Assembly: GCA_003116875.1 (NCBI GenBank)
Contig: BCKT01000007.1
Location: 794,365 to 858,364, forward strand
Origin: Takashimella koratensis
Taxonomy: Eukaryota > Basidiomycota > Tremellomycetes > Trichosporonales > Tetragoniomycetaceae
DNA: 64,000 nt
Direction of reading: 5' to 3'
In this document: piece by piece, positions 12,210 to 22,052 of the stretch
How positions within the stretch are numbered: position 1 is the first letter of the stretch
Layout of the letters: each line of letters opens with the position of its first letter
Notes under the pieces: model-generated
What the model saw: only the letters and a program-made list of their open reading frames with translations
Databases searched by the model: none
What the model was told of the DNA's origin: nothing
Program-made: the position numbers and the translations under genes

Positions 12210-13566
12210 TCATTTCCCGAACGTGCTGAACATACGGTCGCCCTAGTAGAATATCAGCTCGTAATCCTTATGCAACAGGGGCCTACCCCATCCTCATCAC
12301 CGTTACAAGCACAAAAGAGCATTCAATTCCCTACTCACCGCATCACCGAGACCTGGCGAGATGTATCCCTTGTCCGTGAGCTCCTCATCGACACCTCCGA
12401 TGTAGATCTGTACGTTGCGAGTCAGCAACCGCTTCCAGGACAGAACAGGATATCCTCGGCGACCTTTGAATGCCACTCACCTCGACATCGGGATACTCGT
12501 TCTGGACGTGCTGCACACCAGTCCGGCTACCAAGGACCGAAACGAGTCTGATCTGAGACTCTTTGAGTCCCCAATCAACGAGCATACCGATAGCGGCGAC
12601 GGCAGTGTTTCCGGTAGCGATGAGGGCTGAACAACGCAGAGTCAGCGCGGAACGTGAGTGAGAAGGTGAGAATAAGGGCAAAGGGGTGTAGTAGAGGTAC
12701 GAGAGGAGGATGGGAGTAGCAACAGACACTCACGGTCAAGAACGAAGACGAGGTCGGCGGTGACAGTCGAAGGAAGCTTGGAGTAGTACCTACCCTGCAT
12801 CAGCTCTACAGCTTCACACATTCAACCAAGAACTGGGCTGCGCTATCCTTCACTCGCCCTCGACTTACTCGATGGCTTGTAATGTTGCCTTCTCACGGAA
12901 CAGACCAAGGTGAAGCACCGTGGCATCGGGGAAGAAATCCAAAGCCGCTGTGGGGTCGAACATCAGCTATGGGATCACATGAAAGAAGGCAAGGCCAGCT
13001 GGGAGACATGAGACGTACCGTCGGTCATGCCGATACCTGCGCGAAGGATGGGCGAGAACCCGATTCGAAGGGGCACGGTGTGGCCGGTGAATTGAGCGAT
13101 GGGTGATTGGAGCTGTAGACGGTGGGATCAGCACTGGGACGGATCATGAGAGAATTTGGGGAGGGAGGTGGGGATGGTCGGTGGCTAGAAAGTGAAGGAG
13201 GTGGGTGGAATGTGAAGAGGAACGGTGTTTGGGAGGGGAGAAGGCGGACGTACACCTGGGACATCGGCGAGAGGGAGCGATCGCGCAGCTTCGTACATCA
13301 TCATCGACCTGTGCGGGTCAGCTCGTACATTTACTCCACCTCGCGGCCTCAGTCCTAGCTCTTCGTCCTCAGATAACACAGCTCGTAGCGACGGGAAGTG
13401 ATCCACGCAAGCTGATGAGGGTAACTTGGGGTATTCCACACTAGACTTACCCGATCGCCTTGACACCTTCGCGAAAGTCTTTGGCCGGGAGGTCATGTAA
13501 GCGCAGTTGGGTGAGTTTGGAAGATACCAGCGGGTGAGCCGAGACGAAGATCTTTGGTGCGGACAT
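12210..13566 (-). CDS. FUR1: Uracil phosphoribosyltransferase
   Basis: A minus-strand gene with several introns. It starts at 13566 (MSAPKIFVSAHPL) and stops at 12210-12212. Spliced blocks in order are KDFREGVKAIG, a MMMYEAARSLPLADV helix, GFSPILRAGIGMTDA, the PRPP-binding loop LDPLIATGNTAVAAI (the exon begins near 12625), SVLGSRTGVQHVQNEYPDVE, IYIGGVDEELTDKGY, GLGDA and a C-terminal GDRMFSTFGK. This is the complete UPRT family order. The enzyme makes UMP from uracil and PRPP in pyrimidine salvage in the cytosol; in fungi it also activates 5-fluorouracil, so its loss is a known route to 5-flucytosine resistance. The last intron runs from the GTGAGT after GLGDA to the CTAG near 12245. Confidence 0.93.
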
Positions 13567-14228
13567 GATCAGTCGGATTTGGGTCGTTGGGTCGAGGAAT
13601 GTAAGATAAGGCGAGAACGAGGACGAGGGTGGCGTAGGTGAGTCGAGAGAGAGAGTCGTCTAGGACAAGGAGTGAGCGATGATGAGGGCGGAGGGGAATA
13701 GCGAGGTATGGATGGGTAACAGTGAGGAGAAGGGCGTAAATGTAGTCGAAGAGGGATGGACAAAGTTGGGGTCGGTGGGGTCGGTGAAAGGTGTCGTGGG
13801 TGGTCGGTGGTGGGTGGACGTGTTCCTGGGTGGGTGTATCGTGCTTAGCCGGCCGGACGAGATGGTCCACTCTGGCCCGACGCCGCCGCCGCCGCCACCC
13901 AACCTCCTGAACTCACCCTGTACTCTGAACTGACCCGAACAGCCCAAACCCGACCGAAGCTGGATTGTTTGGCCCACAGTAACAGCAACCTCTTACCCAA
14001 TGCAGTGTCAGAGCACGACAGTACATAGAAAGTAGATGTAATCACATAGGTGTTATATGCGTACAGTAGAGTACAGAACGGACACAACTAATCGCCGTCT
14101 CGCCTTTCGGCCTGCTCGCATCTCCCGAACCAGTCCTGCAAACCGACCCTCCACCTCCACCCCCCGCCGGCCCATCCTTGATGGCCGTCACGTCTTCACT
14201 AGGGGAAGAAACATCCTCTTCGGTCCAG
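13567..14228. other. Intergenic region upstream of the UPRT gene
   Basis: About 660 bp between the UPRT start and the PITH gene stop. Purine-rich in 13600-13850, probably the UPRT promoter and 5' leader. ORFs in it are low complexity and unsupported. Confidence 0.5.
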
Positions 14229-15573
14229 CTAGTAGCCCGGCCGGAAAGACGCGCCCTCTGCTACCCCGTCGACTTTATGGTCCGTCGGTCTTGCCGCGGA
14301 CTCGTAGATGATCACCCCCGGTCGACCGGGCAACTGTCTTTGTCAGCCTAGTTCACCGTCACCACCCTTCCCTGCATCTCTGCAGTCGTGACTCGTACAC
14401 AAATACGCGAAATTTCCATCTTTCGGGCTTGTGGGCTTGTGCAGATGAAGTCAAGACTTACCGGCTTGAACGAGCCTCTGAAACCAACATAGAATACTCG
14501 TGTAGATTCCTCGTCGTCACCTTCCGAGACGTTATGTGGGAAGTACATTGTCAAGTGAGTCACAGAAGTGAATTTTAACGCTCTGTATCAAGTATCAACC
14601 CGAGGTCGCAGAGGGATCAATGATTGAGAGGCGAGCGGAGCGAATAGAGAGAACAGGAGCCAAGGGGGGTAGACATGTTAGCGAATGGAAGACATGCAAG
14701 CGGAGGCGACTCACTTCACTTGGTACTCTACCCCCGTGGGTTGAGGTACAACGTCCAGAACCTGCGCTGCCTGTCCATCCTCAACATCTGAAAAGTCCAT
14801 CCCGGGTCGGTTGACGAACTGCGTAGAAAGTTGTGCTCAGTGATGGTCGACGGCTGTCTTCAAGATTGGAAAGCGCAGGTGGTGAAAGTCGGCAAGGTGG
14901 TGAGCACGTACTAGCTTCATCTGGGCCGGTGCGAACCCTCCTAGACCCGATTTGAGGGTAATCGACCTGATCGAGACCGACGATAAGAACGGGACTGCGG
15001 CGGTGTCAAACACCTGCTTCGCAACTTGGGGACAGCAAAGTAGCTGTAGAGACCGAAGACGTGGTGCAGGGAGATGAACGCTTCTACTCACTGTGGATGA
15101 GCAACGAGTCGTCCGCGTCGCTTTCGAGCCACTATCCGTACATCTCAATCAGCTCTTCTCCCTTTCCATCGACCCTGCGGTGTTCGTGTACACTTACCTC
15201 CATTTCGTCCTCTTTCATCGCCCACTCTCTATGTCAGTCAGCAACTCCCACTTCCCCAACGTCCAGCACCCGAGATCCTAAACCAACTCTAACCTCTCCT
15301 GTGCCTCTTCGCCTCCCTTGACTATACTTCGCATCACCCAGAGCCCAAAACTTACTTGATAACCTTCTGTCCGGCCTCGCCGCCTCCGACCGCGTTCAGA
15401 GCAACGACATTGGGTTTGTCAATTTGGGTGAACAGCGAGTCTGCAGGTCCTGATGAGAGCGGCACGTCGTGATCGTGACCGTCGTGGCCGTGACCATGAT
15501 CACCGTGTCCATGACCCCCATGTCCGTGGTTGTGATCGTGATCATGGTCGTGTGCTTCGTTTGAGCATGACAT
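14229..15573 (-). CDS. PITH-domain protein (PITHD1-like) with a His-rich N-terminus
   Basis: A minus-strand, multi-exon gene. It starts at 15573 (MSCSNEAHDHD) and stops at 14229-14231. The first ~35 residues hold an almost pure His/Asp/Gly run (HDHDHDHNHGHGGHGHG and on). The PITH core follows: DSLFTQIDKPNVVALNAV, DDSLLIHVPF, a LKSLTLKSG-like strand, then MYFPHNVSEGDDEESTRV and FYVGFRGSFKP. A final exon (after an intron of about 125 bp) encodes GVIIYESAARPTDHKV, the family's terminal strand. PITH domains were first seen at the C-terminus of thioredoxin-like TXNL1 and bind the proteasome there; the stand-alone proteins are less well understood. The His-rich head could bind metal ions, which is inference. 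Earlier ATG-like starts (15588) use TTG, so 15573 is preferred. Confidence 0.88.
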
Positions 15574-15850
15574 GTCGGCAATGATCAATCCTCAACCTAT
15601 GCTCGAGCAGCACCTAGCATGAAGACCCAAAAATCAACCCACCGGACCATTCGGCGTCATCGTTACTTAACTGGCTATAAATTTGCTTCCGCTCCATCTT
15701 GAACTGGCAACTTCTACTGTGACTCTGAATCTCAGTTTTTTTCTCCGTCTCCGCATCCACCACCACCACCACCACCACCACCAACGTCTCGACCCCACAT
15801 CGACCCACCTTGAACCTCAACCCCACGCTCACCGCAGCATCATAATAACC
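15574..15850. promoter_or_regulatory. Divergent promoter between the PITH gene and the small membrane protein gene
   Basis: Only 277 bp separate the two divergent start codons, so they probably share regulatory DNA. The plus-strand leader contains a CAC triplet run at about 15757-15783. Confidence 0.5.
15757..15783 (+). repeat. CAC trinucleotide microsatellite
   Basis: Nine tandem CAC/CCA units in the probable 5' leader of the small membrane protein gene. Noncoding in the proposed model. Confidence 0.9.
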
Positions 15851-16346
15851 ATGTCCGCACCTCAATCCAAGTCGCTCTACCTCCCTTCTGGCGCACCCGA
15901 GACTCCCAAGGGCTTGTTGGCGTACATCTGGCAAGACCAGATCATGAACCCCGCTCACCGAGAGGGTAACATTTCGTGCGTTAAAGTCTGGGTTCTCGGA
16001 TGATCTCTGCTCCATCTGTCTGGCCGGAGAGTGAACGTGGGAGGGTGGGACGTCTGCACATTGCGCAAGTGGTGAGAGGATGTGCGGATGCTGTCGATGT
16101 AGGGTGCAAAGCGGTAACGGGGTGGTTGTGTCTTCGACTGCAATCGGTGACGGAAGAACTCGCAAAAAGATTACTCTGGAACCGAGATTGTCTTCCGCAT
16201 TTTGGGACCAAAGAGAAAGCTATGACGCTGACACTGTCTCCCTCTTACTTCTCTGATACAGTATCGCCCGCGCCGTTGGTCTCTTTGCTGCTGGTATCAT
16301 CGTCGTCCGTAGCGGCCTCGGCGCGGCTCTTGTTCCCGTCTTCTAA
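15851..16346 (+). CDS. Small single-span membrane protein, possibly TOM6-like
   Basis: Two exons, 15851-15975 and 16262-16346, join in phase 2 to 69 aa. The start is MSAPQSKSLYLPSGAP. Residues 42-69, encoded by exon 2, form one hydrophobic segment (IARAVGLFAAGIIVVRSGLG) ending in ALVPVF, so the protein is tail-anchored or single-span. The size, the soluble N-terminus and the C-terminal hydrophobic anchor resemble fungal TOM6, a small subunit of the mitochondrial outer-membrane translocase. The sequence match is from memory of the family pattern and is weak. The unusually long intron for this window (286 bp) is supported by GTGCGT...ACAG and by the clean reading frame. Confidence 0.6.
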
Positions 16347-16809
16347 TCCCTCATCCTATCATCCAGTGAGCTGCTACCTTCCTGTTCTCGAGATACCGTG
16401 ATCTAACCAACCTCCAGCCCTTCATCTACTTCACCCGCGCTTCCATCTCTTCTCGTCCTGCTGCTCTTCGGGATCTATTGAACACCCGGCAGTTGAACAT
16501 GTATAATTACGCATACGCACCGAGGACAGCAGTGTACATTAGATCAAACGCACAACCCCTCAATCGCGTTCTAACCCATGCATCGTTATTCTCCCCTCAT
16601 TCTACTCCTTCATGTTAACGATGAACTTTCAAACGACCAAGCGAAATCGGTATACATTCTGACACCACAAGTTACCGAAAGGATTCTACCTACTTTGACC
16701 TAGACACATATTTCCCACAGCTATTTAGGACTCACCCAGAACCATTACTGGTTGGGTATATATCTCATCAGACTCATTACGTCAAGACAAGATACAAGCG
16801 ACTTTCTAA
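16347..16809. terminator. Convergent 3' region
   Basis: The small membrane protein gene (+) and the annexin gene (-) end towards each other here. About 460 bp of rather AT-rich sequence must hold both polyadenylation regions. No gene seen. Confidence 0.5.
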
Positions 16810-18569
16810 CTAGTTCATATCGATGATAGCGACCAGGGCCTTTTCGTACTTGCCCGATGTCTCACCCTCGACACGGCGTCGGAGGGATCGGTTGTGGGTA
16901 GCTTGGTACTGGTTCTTGATAGCGTTGAAGCGGGGTCTATCCCAGTGAGCACGGACGAGACGGTAGATCCTGTGATATGTCAGCTTGTCAAAGATCAAAG
17001 TGTTACGCTTCTCGCTTTCAAAGTCGATATCACTTACAATCGCTCATCTTTCGTGCCCATACCCTTCATCGCCTCCTCAAGCATCTCGGAATCTCGGTGC
17101 ACACCATGCCCGTCGGCCTCGGCGCCACGGGCAATAAACAAGAGCGCGTCGCGCATGTGACCTGAGAACTCGCTGTGGATCCTGTGGACGGTAGGTGTCA
17201 GCAGGACTGGGAGGTGCGCGTTGAAGAGACACTATTGTCCTAGATAGAGCTGGATGAAAGGCTCGATCAACAGTGATAGATTTACTTACATGTGCGAGAG
17301 GCTGTGACGGTGTCGCTGAGGGAAGGCCTGAGCAATCGCTGCGAGGTGGGCATTGGAGCGGGACAATAGGATGCCGCAGATTGCAATCTCGTCCTGTCCA
17401 AAATTAGCTATATATTCTTCCTTCCTACGCTTCCGACTTCTTCTCCACCTCTCACCACCCAGCAACACTTACCGTCCCAACCTTGCCCGGTCCAGCACGA
17501 TACAGAGCCTCCACATCACTCTGTACCATGGCATAATCGACATAAGTCGACTCATCCCTTGTCCCTGCCAAGGCCATATTGAACATCCTCTCCGTCTTCA
17601 TGCTCAGTTCCCCACGAACGACATGGACCAGGTCTTTACCGTACACGCGTTGGTAACCCTGTTTGAGGAGGAACATCTCTTCGTTGGATCGGCCGAGAAG
17701 GACTTCGTTAAGGAGGTCTTCGTGGGTCCCGGCGCCGACACAGGCGCGGTGGAGGAGGTGCAGGTCGCCCCCGAGTGGACCGAGGGAGAGGAGGACGAGG
17801 GTGTATTCGAGCCTGCAAGGTGAGCACGGGTGGAAGGCGGAGAGTTGAGAAACGATTTACCAGTTGGACAGCTCACTCTCGAGCGTCTTGCGCAAGGTTC
17901 GGCCTACAGTCTGCTCATACGTCCTCGCCAGTAGATCCATCTGGAACGCATCGAGCGACGCCATCGTATCGATCAACGCGCGTTCGTCCGTCCCGAAGCC
18001 CTGTTTGCGACAAGTCAGCCATGAAGTTCTCATCTCTTTCCATCAAAACTCCTTGATACTTCTCTCTTCCACGCCTCTTCCCATCCACTTTCACCAAAAC
18101 ATGGCTGATCCCTCTCACTCACCTTGGTCGCCTTGCGGATCCGCTCGGCATCAAACTGCGCGTTGTAACCGGACAAGTTTGACAAGGGGGGTGCTGGCGG
18201 TGGAGCCGGGATCACGACTCCCAAGAACCTTGGACCTCCACCTGGCGCACCCGGGGGTGGACCTTGCTGGTACCCGTACCCTCCTGGGGCCGGGGACGGG
18301 GCGTACCCTTGTTGCGGCGGCGGGGGACCTGGAGGTCCGCCGTAGCCTTGCTGCTGAGGATAGGGCGAAGGAGAGTGGCCGTAGGGTTGTTGACCGTATC
18401 CGCCTGGCCCAGAAGGTGGGGGCTGGCCGTATTGAGGTTGGCCATAGGGTTGTTGTTGACCGTAAGGCGGTTGTTGGCCATATGGCTGCTGTTGCTGGCC
18501 GTATGACGGTTGCTGACCGTACGGCTGCTGGCCATACGGAGGTTGCTGGTTATAGTTGTTGCCGTACAT
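16810..18569 (-). CDS. Annexin with a PYGQ-repeat N-terminal tail
   Basis: A minus-strand gene with several introns, from ATG 18569 ([19 protein letters not shown]) to the stop at 16810-16812. The first ~120 residues are low complexity: repeated PYGQQ/PYGQ units, then Gly/Pro-rich sequence. Four annexin repeats follow, with loops recognisable as [44 protein letters not shown] and [19 protein letters not shown]. The GxGT loops are the calcium-binding type. It should bind acidic phospholipid membranes in a Ca2+-dependent way. A TATATATA sequence at 18646-18653, about 77 bp upstream of the ATG, is a good TATA box. The PYGQ tail resembles those of other fungal annexins and of ALIX/ALG-2-binding proteins. 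Confidence 0.95.
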
Positions 18570-18645
18570 GGTGCGTTGAGAGTAGGCGATGTGAAGAAAG
18601 GATGGAGAGAAAGACGAGCAGCGGCGAGTTCGAGTCGAGGGAGAT

Positions 18646-18653
18646 TATATATA
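18646..18653 (-). promoter_or_regulatory. TATA box of the annexin gene
   Basis: TATATATA lies about 77 bp upstream of the annexin ATG at 18569. The sequence is palindromic, but the only start codon at a suitable distance is on the minus strand. Confidence 0.6.
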
Positions 18654-18782
18654 GGTTGCTAGATTAAACTATAGGATGCCGAAAGTATCGGATCGGCAGA
18701 AGAGTCGGTGTCAAGCTGTGCGATGGGTAAAGGGTTGGTTGGTTAGATTACAGATGCAGGAGCTATCGATAGCGGATCAGTT

Positions 18783-18836
<54 letters not shown>

Positions 18837-19368
18837 CACACACGCACAGCATCGCATCAGAGCGTCATTCAGGACACAGCTTTGGCGGAATGATCTTGCA
18901 CGTGGCCTTCGCGTGGCCTCACCCTTTTCACGGACACGTGACTCAAAGTGTTGGTGTGCATCGCCATTTGAAGCACCCTCTTGTGCGTTTCAGCATCTTG
19001 GTCCTCCTAGTCTTCCAATGGCAGAGATGGCAGCAGTCAGCGCGTCGATCAAGGAATCGCCTGGGCCTATCCATTGTTCAACGTGGTCTGCCAACTCTGT
19101 CGCTTCGGGGCCATGACAGCTCAACGAAACCAGCTAGCCCACTACAATCTACTGTTCACAACTTGCCGAAAATACCCCGCCCCGGATCGTAATGGCCCGT
19201 GAGCCGGCCACGAGCTGTGGTTCAGAACTCATAATCCACATCCGAGCTCCCCGTCTGTCTTCCTCCTCCCTCCACGCCTCCACACCTCCTCAACCTATCG
19301 CTTACAACCCTTCTCCTTTCGCCTTGATCCTCTGGCTCTCTTTGCTCCTCTGCCCTCGCCAAGCTATC
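18654..19368. other. Divergent intergenic region with a CA microsatellite
   Basis: Holds the annexin promoter and the GH43 promoter. Contains the CA repeat listed separately. An in-frame ATG upstream of GH43 at 19192 would add 59 residues; see the GH43 entry. Confidence 0.5.
18785..18848 (+). repeat. CA dinucleotide microsatellite
   Basis: About 30 CA units with two CG interruptions, between divergent genes. Confidence 0.95.
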
Positions 19369-21145
19369 ATGGCCCCCCTCAACCCGATCATACCCGGGTT
19401 CAACCCCGACCCGTCCATCTGCTGCGTCGGGACCGACTTTTTCGTCGCTACCTCTTCCTTCGAGTTCTTCCCCGGTGTCCCAATCTACCACTCGACTGAC
19501 TTGATCAACTGGAAACTAATCGGACACGCACTGAACCGACCCAGCCAATTACCGATGCGTGCGGTTCCCTTCTCCGGAGGAGTGTGGGCGCCAACACTCA
19601 GGTACCACAAGGGAAGATTCTATATGACCACTGTGATCATGCATGGAAGGGGCTCAGCAGAGGTGAGTCAGAGTGAGATGATGATACGATTTGAAAAACG
19701 AGCTGACAGGTTGTAGTACTCGCCACGACCATTCTTCGTGTATACCGATAATATCTGGGACGAGACGGCGTGGAGTGAGGTGGTCAACCTGCAGGCCCAT
19801 GGGATCGACCCAGACGTAAGTTGTTACCACCATCCCCACTGACAACTCAGCTGTTCTTTGACGACGATGACCGAGTGTACCTCTGCACTGCACCCAAGTA
19901 TCGCGCGCACCAGAACATCTCTGGCACCCCTATTCCGCACCTTATCACCGCTGGCTGCGAGGTGGATATCACCACTGGCCGTGCGTTATCCCCTCAGGTC
20001 ATCCTCCGCGTCTCTGATCCCGACGTTGGTCGACGAATCGCCGAGGGTGCACACATCTACAAGAAAGACGACTGGTACTACCTTGTCACTGCTGAGGGCG
20101 GGACAGAGAAACTCCACCGCGTGATCATCACGAGGAGTAAACACCCTCTGGGGCCATACGAGCTCCCGCCGGAAGGTGTGAACCCATTGGTCTTCAACCA
20201 TCTTCACCCGGAGGTACAGCATACGGGGCATGCGGATTTCGCAAAGGGCCCCGACGGAAGGTGGTGGGCGGTCATGCTAGGTGTGAGACCACAAGAGAAT
20301 GGGATCGCACCCCTGCAAAGAGAGAGTTTTCTCGCGCCTGTGGAATGGCCAGTCAACGGTTGGCCAAAAGTCAATAATGGCGAACTGATAGGACTGGTTA
20401 TTCCAGCGGATCTGCCTTCGACTCCGGCACCCTCTCAATGGAGAGACGACTTTGATAGCGGTAAGCCACCGCTGAAGCAAGCCGGAGCCTACAAAATACA
20501 CCGGCTGACTGAGTTTGCAGAATCCCTTCAATCCGGTTGGTACCATGTCCGAACACCTGTTGGGTACGAATATAGCCTCACCACTCGACCCGGTTCCCTG
20601 ACTCTCTACGGATGCGGATACACCATCGACAACGCCGAGTGCCCCAGTTTCCTCCTTCGTAAACAAACTCAGCTCAGTGGGGTATGGACAACCGTGTTGG
20701 ATTTCGATCCGCAGAACGCAGTGGACGAAGCGGGGACAGCGGTGTTCATTAGCGGACACTCTTATGTTGCGATGCTGGTGCGACGGGGAGAGGAGGGGCT
20801 GCAGGTTGTAGCTAGGTGGCCTGAACAAGGGACGAGCGAGAGGAAAGTAAGTAGAGAGTAGAGAAGTACCCGGTACTGACCAAACAGGAGGTCAGTGTGG
20901 ACCTGTCATCGGGTAAACCAATAGAACTTCAAATCAGGACAACGCCCTTGACATATTCCCTATCGTTTAGAGAGAACCAGGCGGTTGAGTTTACAACACT
21001 TGTAGAGCTCCCCACCACTGTCTTGCATGAGCAGACGGAACTCCGAGCATTCACAGGCCCGCACTTTGGGCTATTCTCACAGAGTAATAATCAGTACAGC
21101 ACTACCCCAGCTTATTTTGACTGGGCGTCGTTCACGCCTGAATGA
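19369..21145 (+). CDS. Glycoside hydrolase family 43 beta-xylosidase / arabinofuranosidase-like
   Basis: Four exons, 19369-19662, 19717-19815, 19851-20846 and 20888-21145, join in phase 0 to 548 aa. GH43 hallmarks: PGFNPDPSI at residues 9-17 with the catalytic base Asp14, GIDPDLFFDDDD near 127-138 with the pKa-modulating Asp, and EGAHIYKKDDWYYLVTAEGG from about 196 with the general-acid Glu. A C-terminal beta-sandwich (about 345-548) is as in fungal two-domain beta-xylosidases. It should release xylose or arabinose from short oligosaccharides. The start at 19369 (MAPLNPIIPGF) matches intracellular family members. An in-frame ATG at 19192 would add 59 residues with a hydrophobic stretch (FALILWLSLLLC), so a membrane-directed or secreted form is possible. 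The next gene is an MFS sugar transporter on the same strand. Confidence 0.93.
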
Positions 21146-22052
21146 TCTGGAAGCGTTTATCCTGGACATGACTTGGAAATCGATAGATTGATATAGATGT
21201 TCGAGTTGTCCATTCTATCATGCATCAGAGTGAACTTTAGCCGACGTGCGCTCTCGCAGCTTGGTCAACAGTATTGTGAATAGATGCATACATCTTGACC
21301 TAGGTGCAGCGTCTGAAGCTGCTTGGTGTACATGAAAAAACTCCACATTGCCACGTGCTGCGGAACACAGATACCGAGGCACATGGTCGGACCGAGCTTT
21401 CTTTGGTCGGCTGCCATCGGATTCACTCCCGACTACCGGCTTGGCGCCGACAATTTCACAGCTAACGAGCTTCTTTCATCACCTGCTTTGTTTCTCATCT
21501 GGGCTCCTCCTCTCCTTCTCCTCTGCTCGTGCACTGCGCCATCTGGAGAAGACTGACCAACAGTAGTCATCTGCCTCTATTCGTATCCGACAATCTCCCG
21601 AAAATGACAATAGAAAACACAATGTCGGCGCAAGTCTCAGCATTCGGGCAGCAGCCGCAAGTTGTTTGAAGGGGTAGAGTCAGACAAGGTTGGGGTCGGG
21701 GATGAATGGATCAACTGCGTAGGACCGAGAATACACCGTTTAGCAGAGACCAGACGGAGGAAAAGAGGTGAAAAGAGCGGAGGAGCGTAGAGGATATGTA
21801 GGGTGTAGACCGAGTATTCGCCGTTGAGGAAGGGCACCCAGGTCACAGGTCACAAACACGAGGAGTGGAGAAAAATCAGACGCTAGATGATTTGTGGGAA
21901 GTTGCCGAGAACCGGGTATATAGAGCCCCGAGCGCCCCGCTAGATACAAGTTTGCCCCGCACTCCAAGTGTACTTCCCACCGCGATCACCCCTCTCCCCC
22001 CTCCTTCTCTTCTCATTCATACCCGCCTTATCACTATTGAAGTACTATCAAA
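21146..22052. other. GH43 3' region and MFS transporter promoter
   Basis: About 900 bp. The distal part looks like the transporter promoter: a TATATAG near 21917-21923 and two CCCCGC boxes at 21935-21940 and 21955-21960. No gene supported. Confidence 0.6.
21917..21960 (+). promoter_or_regulatory. Transporter promoter: TATA box and two CreA/Mig1-type sites
   Basis: TATATAG at about 21917-21923 is followed by CCCCGC at 21935-21940 and 21955-21960. The complement GCGGGG fits the SYGGRG consensus for CreA/Mig1 glucose repressors. Carbon-catabolite repression of a sugar transporter beside GH43 would make sense, but the role is inferred and the sites lie downstream of the TATA box. Confidence 0.45.
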
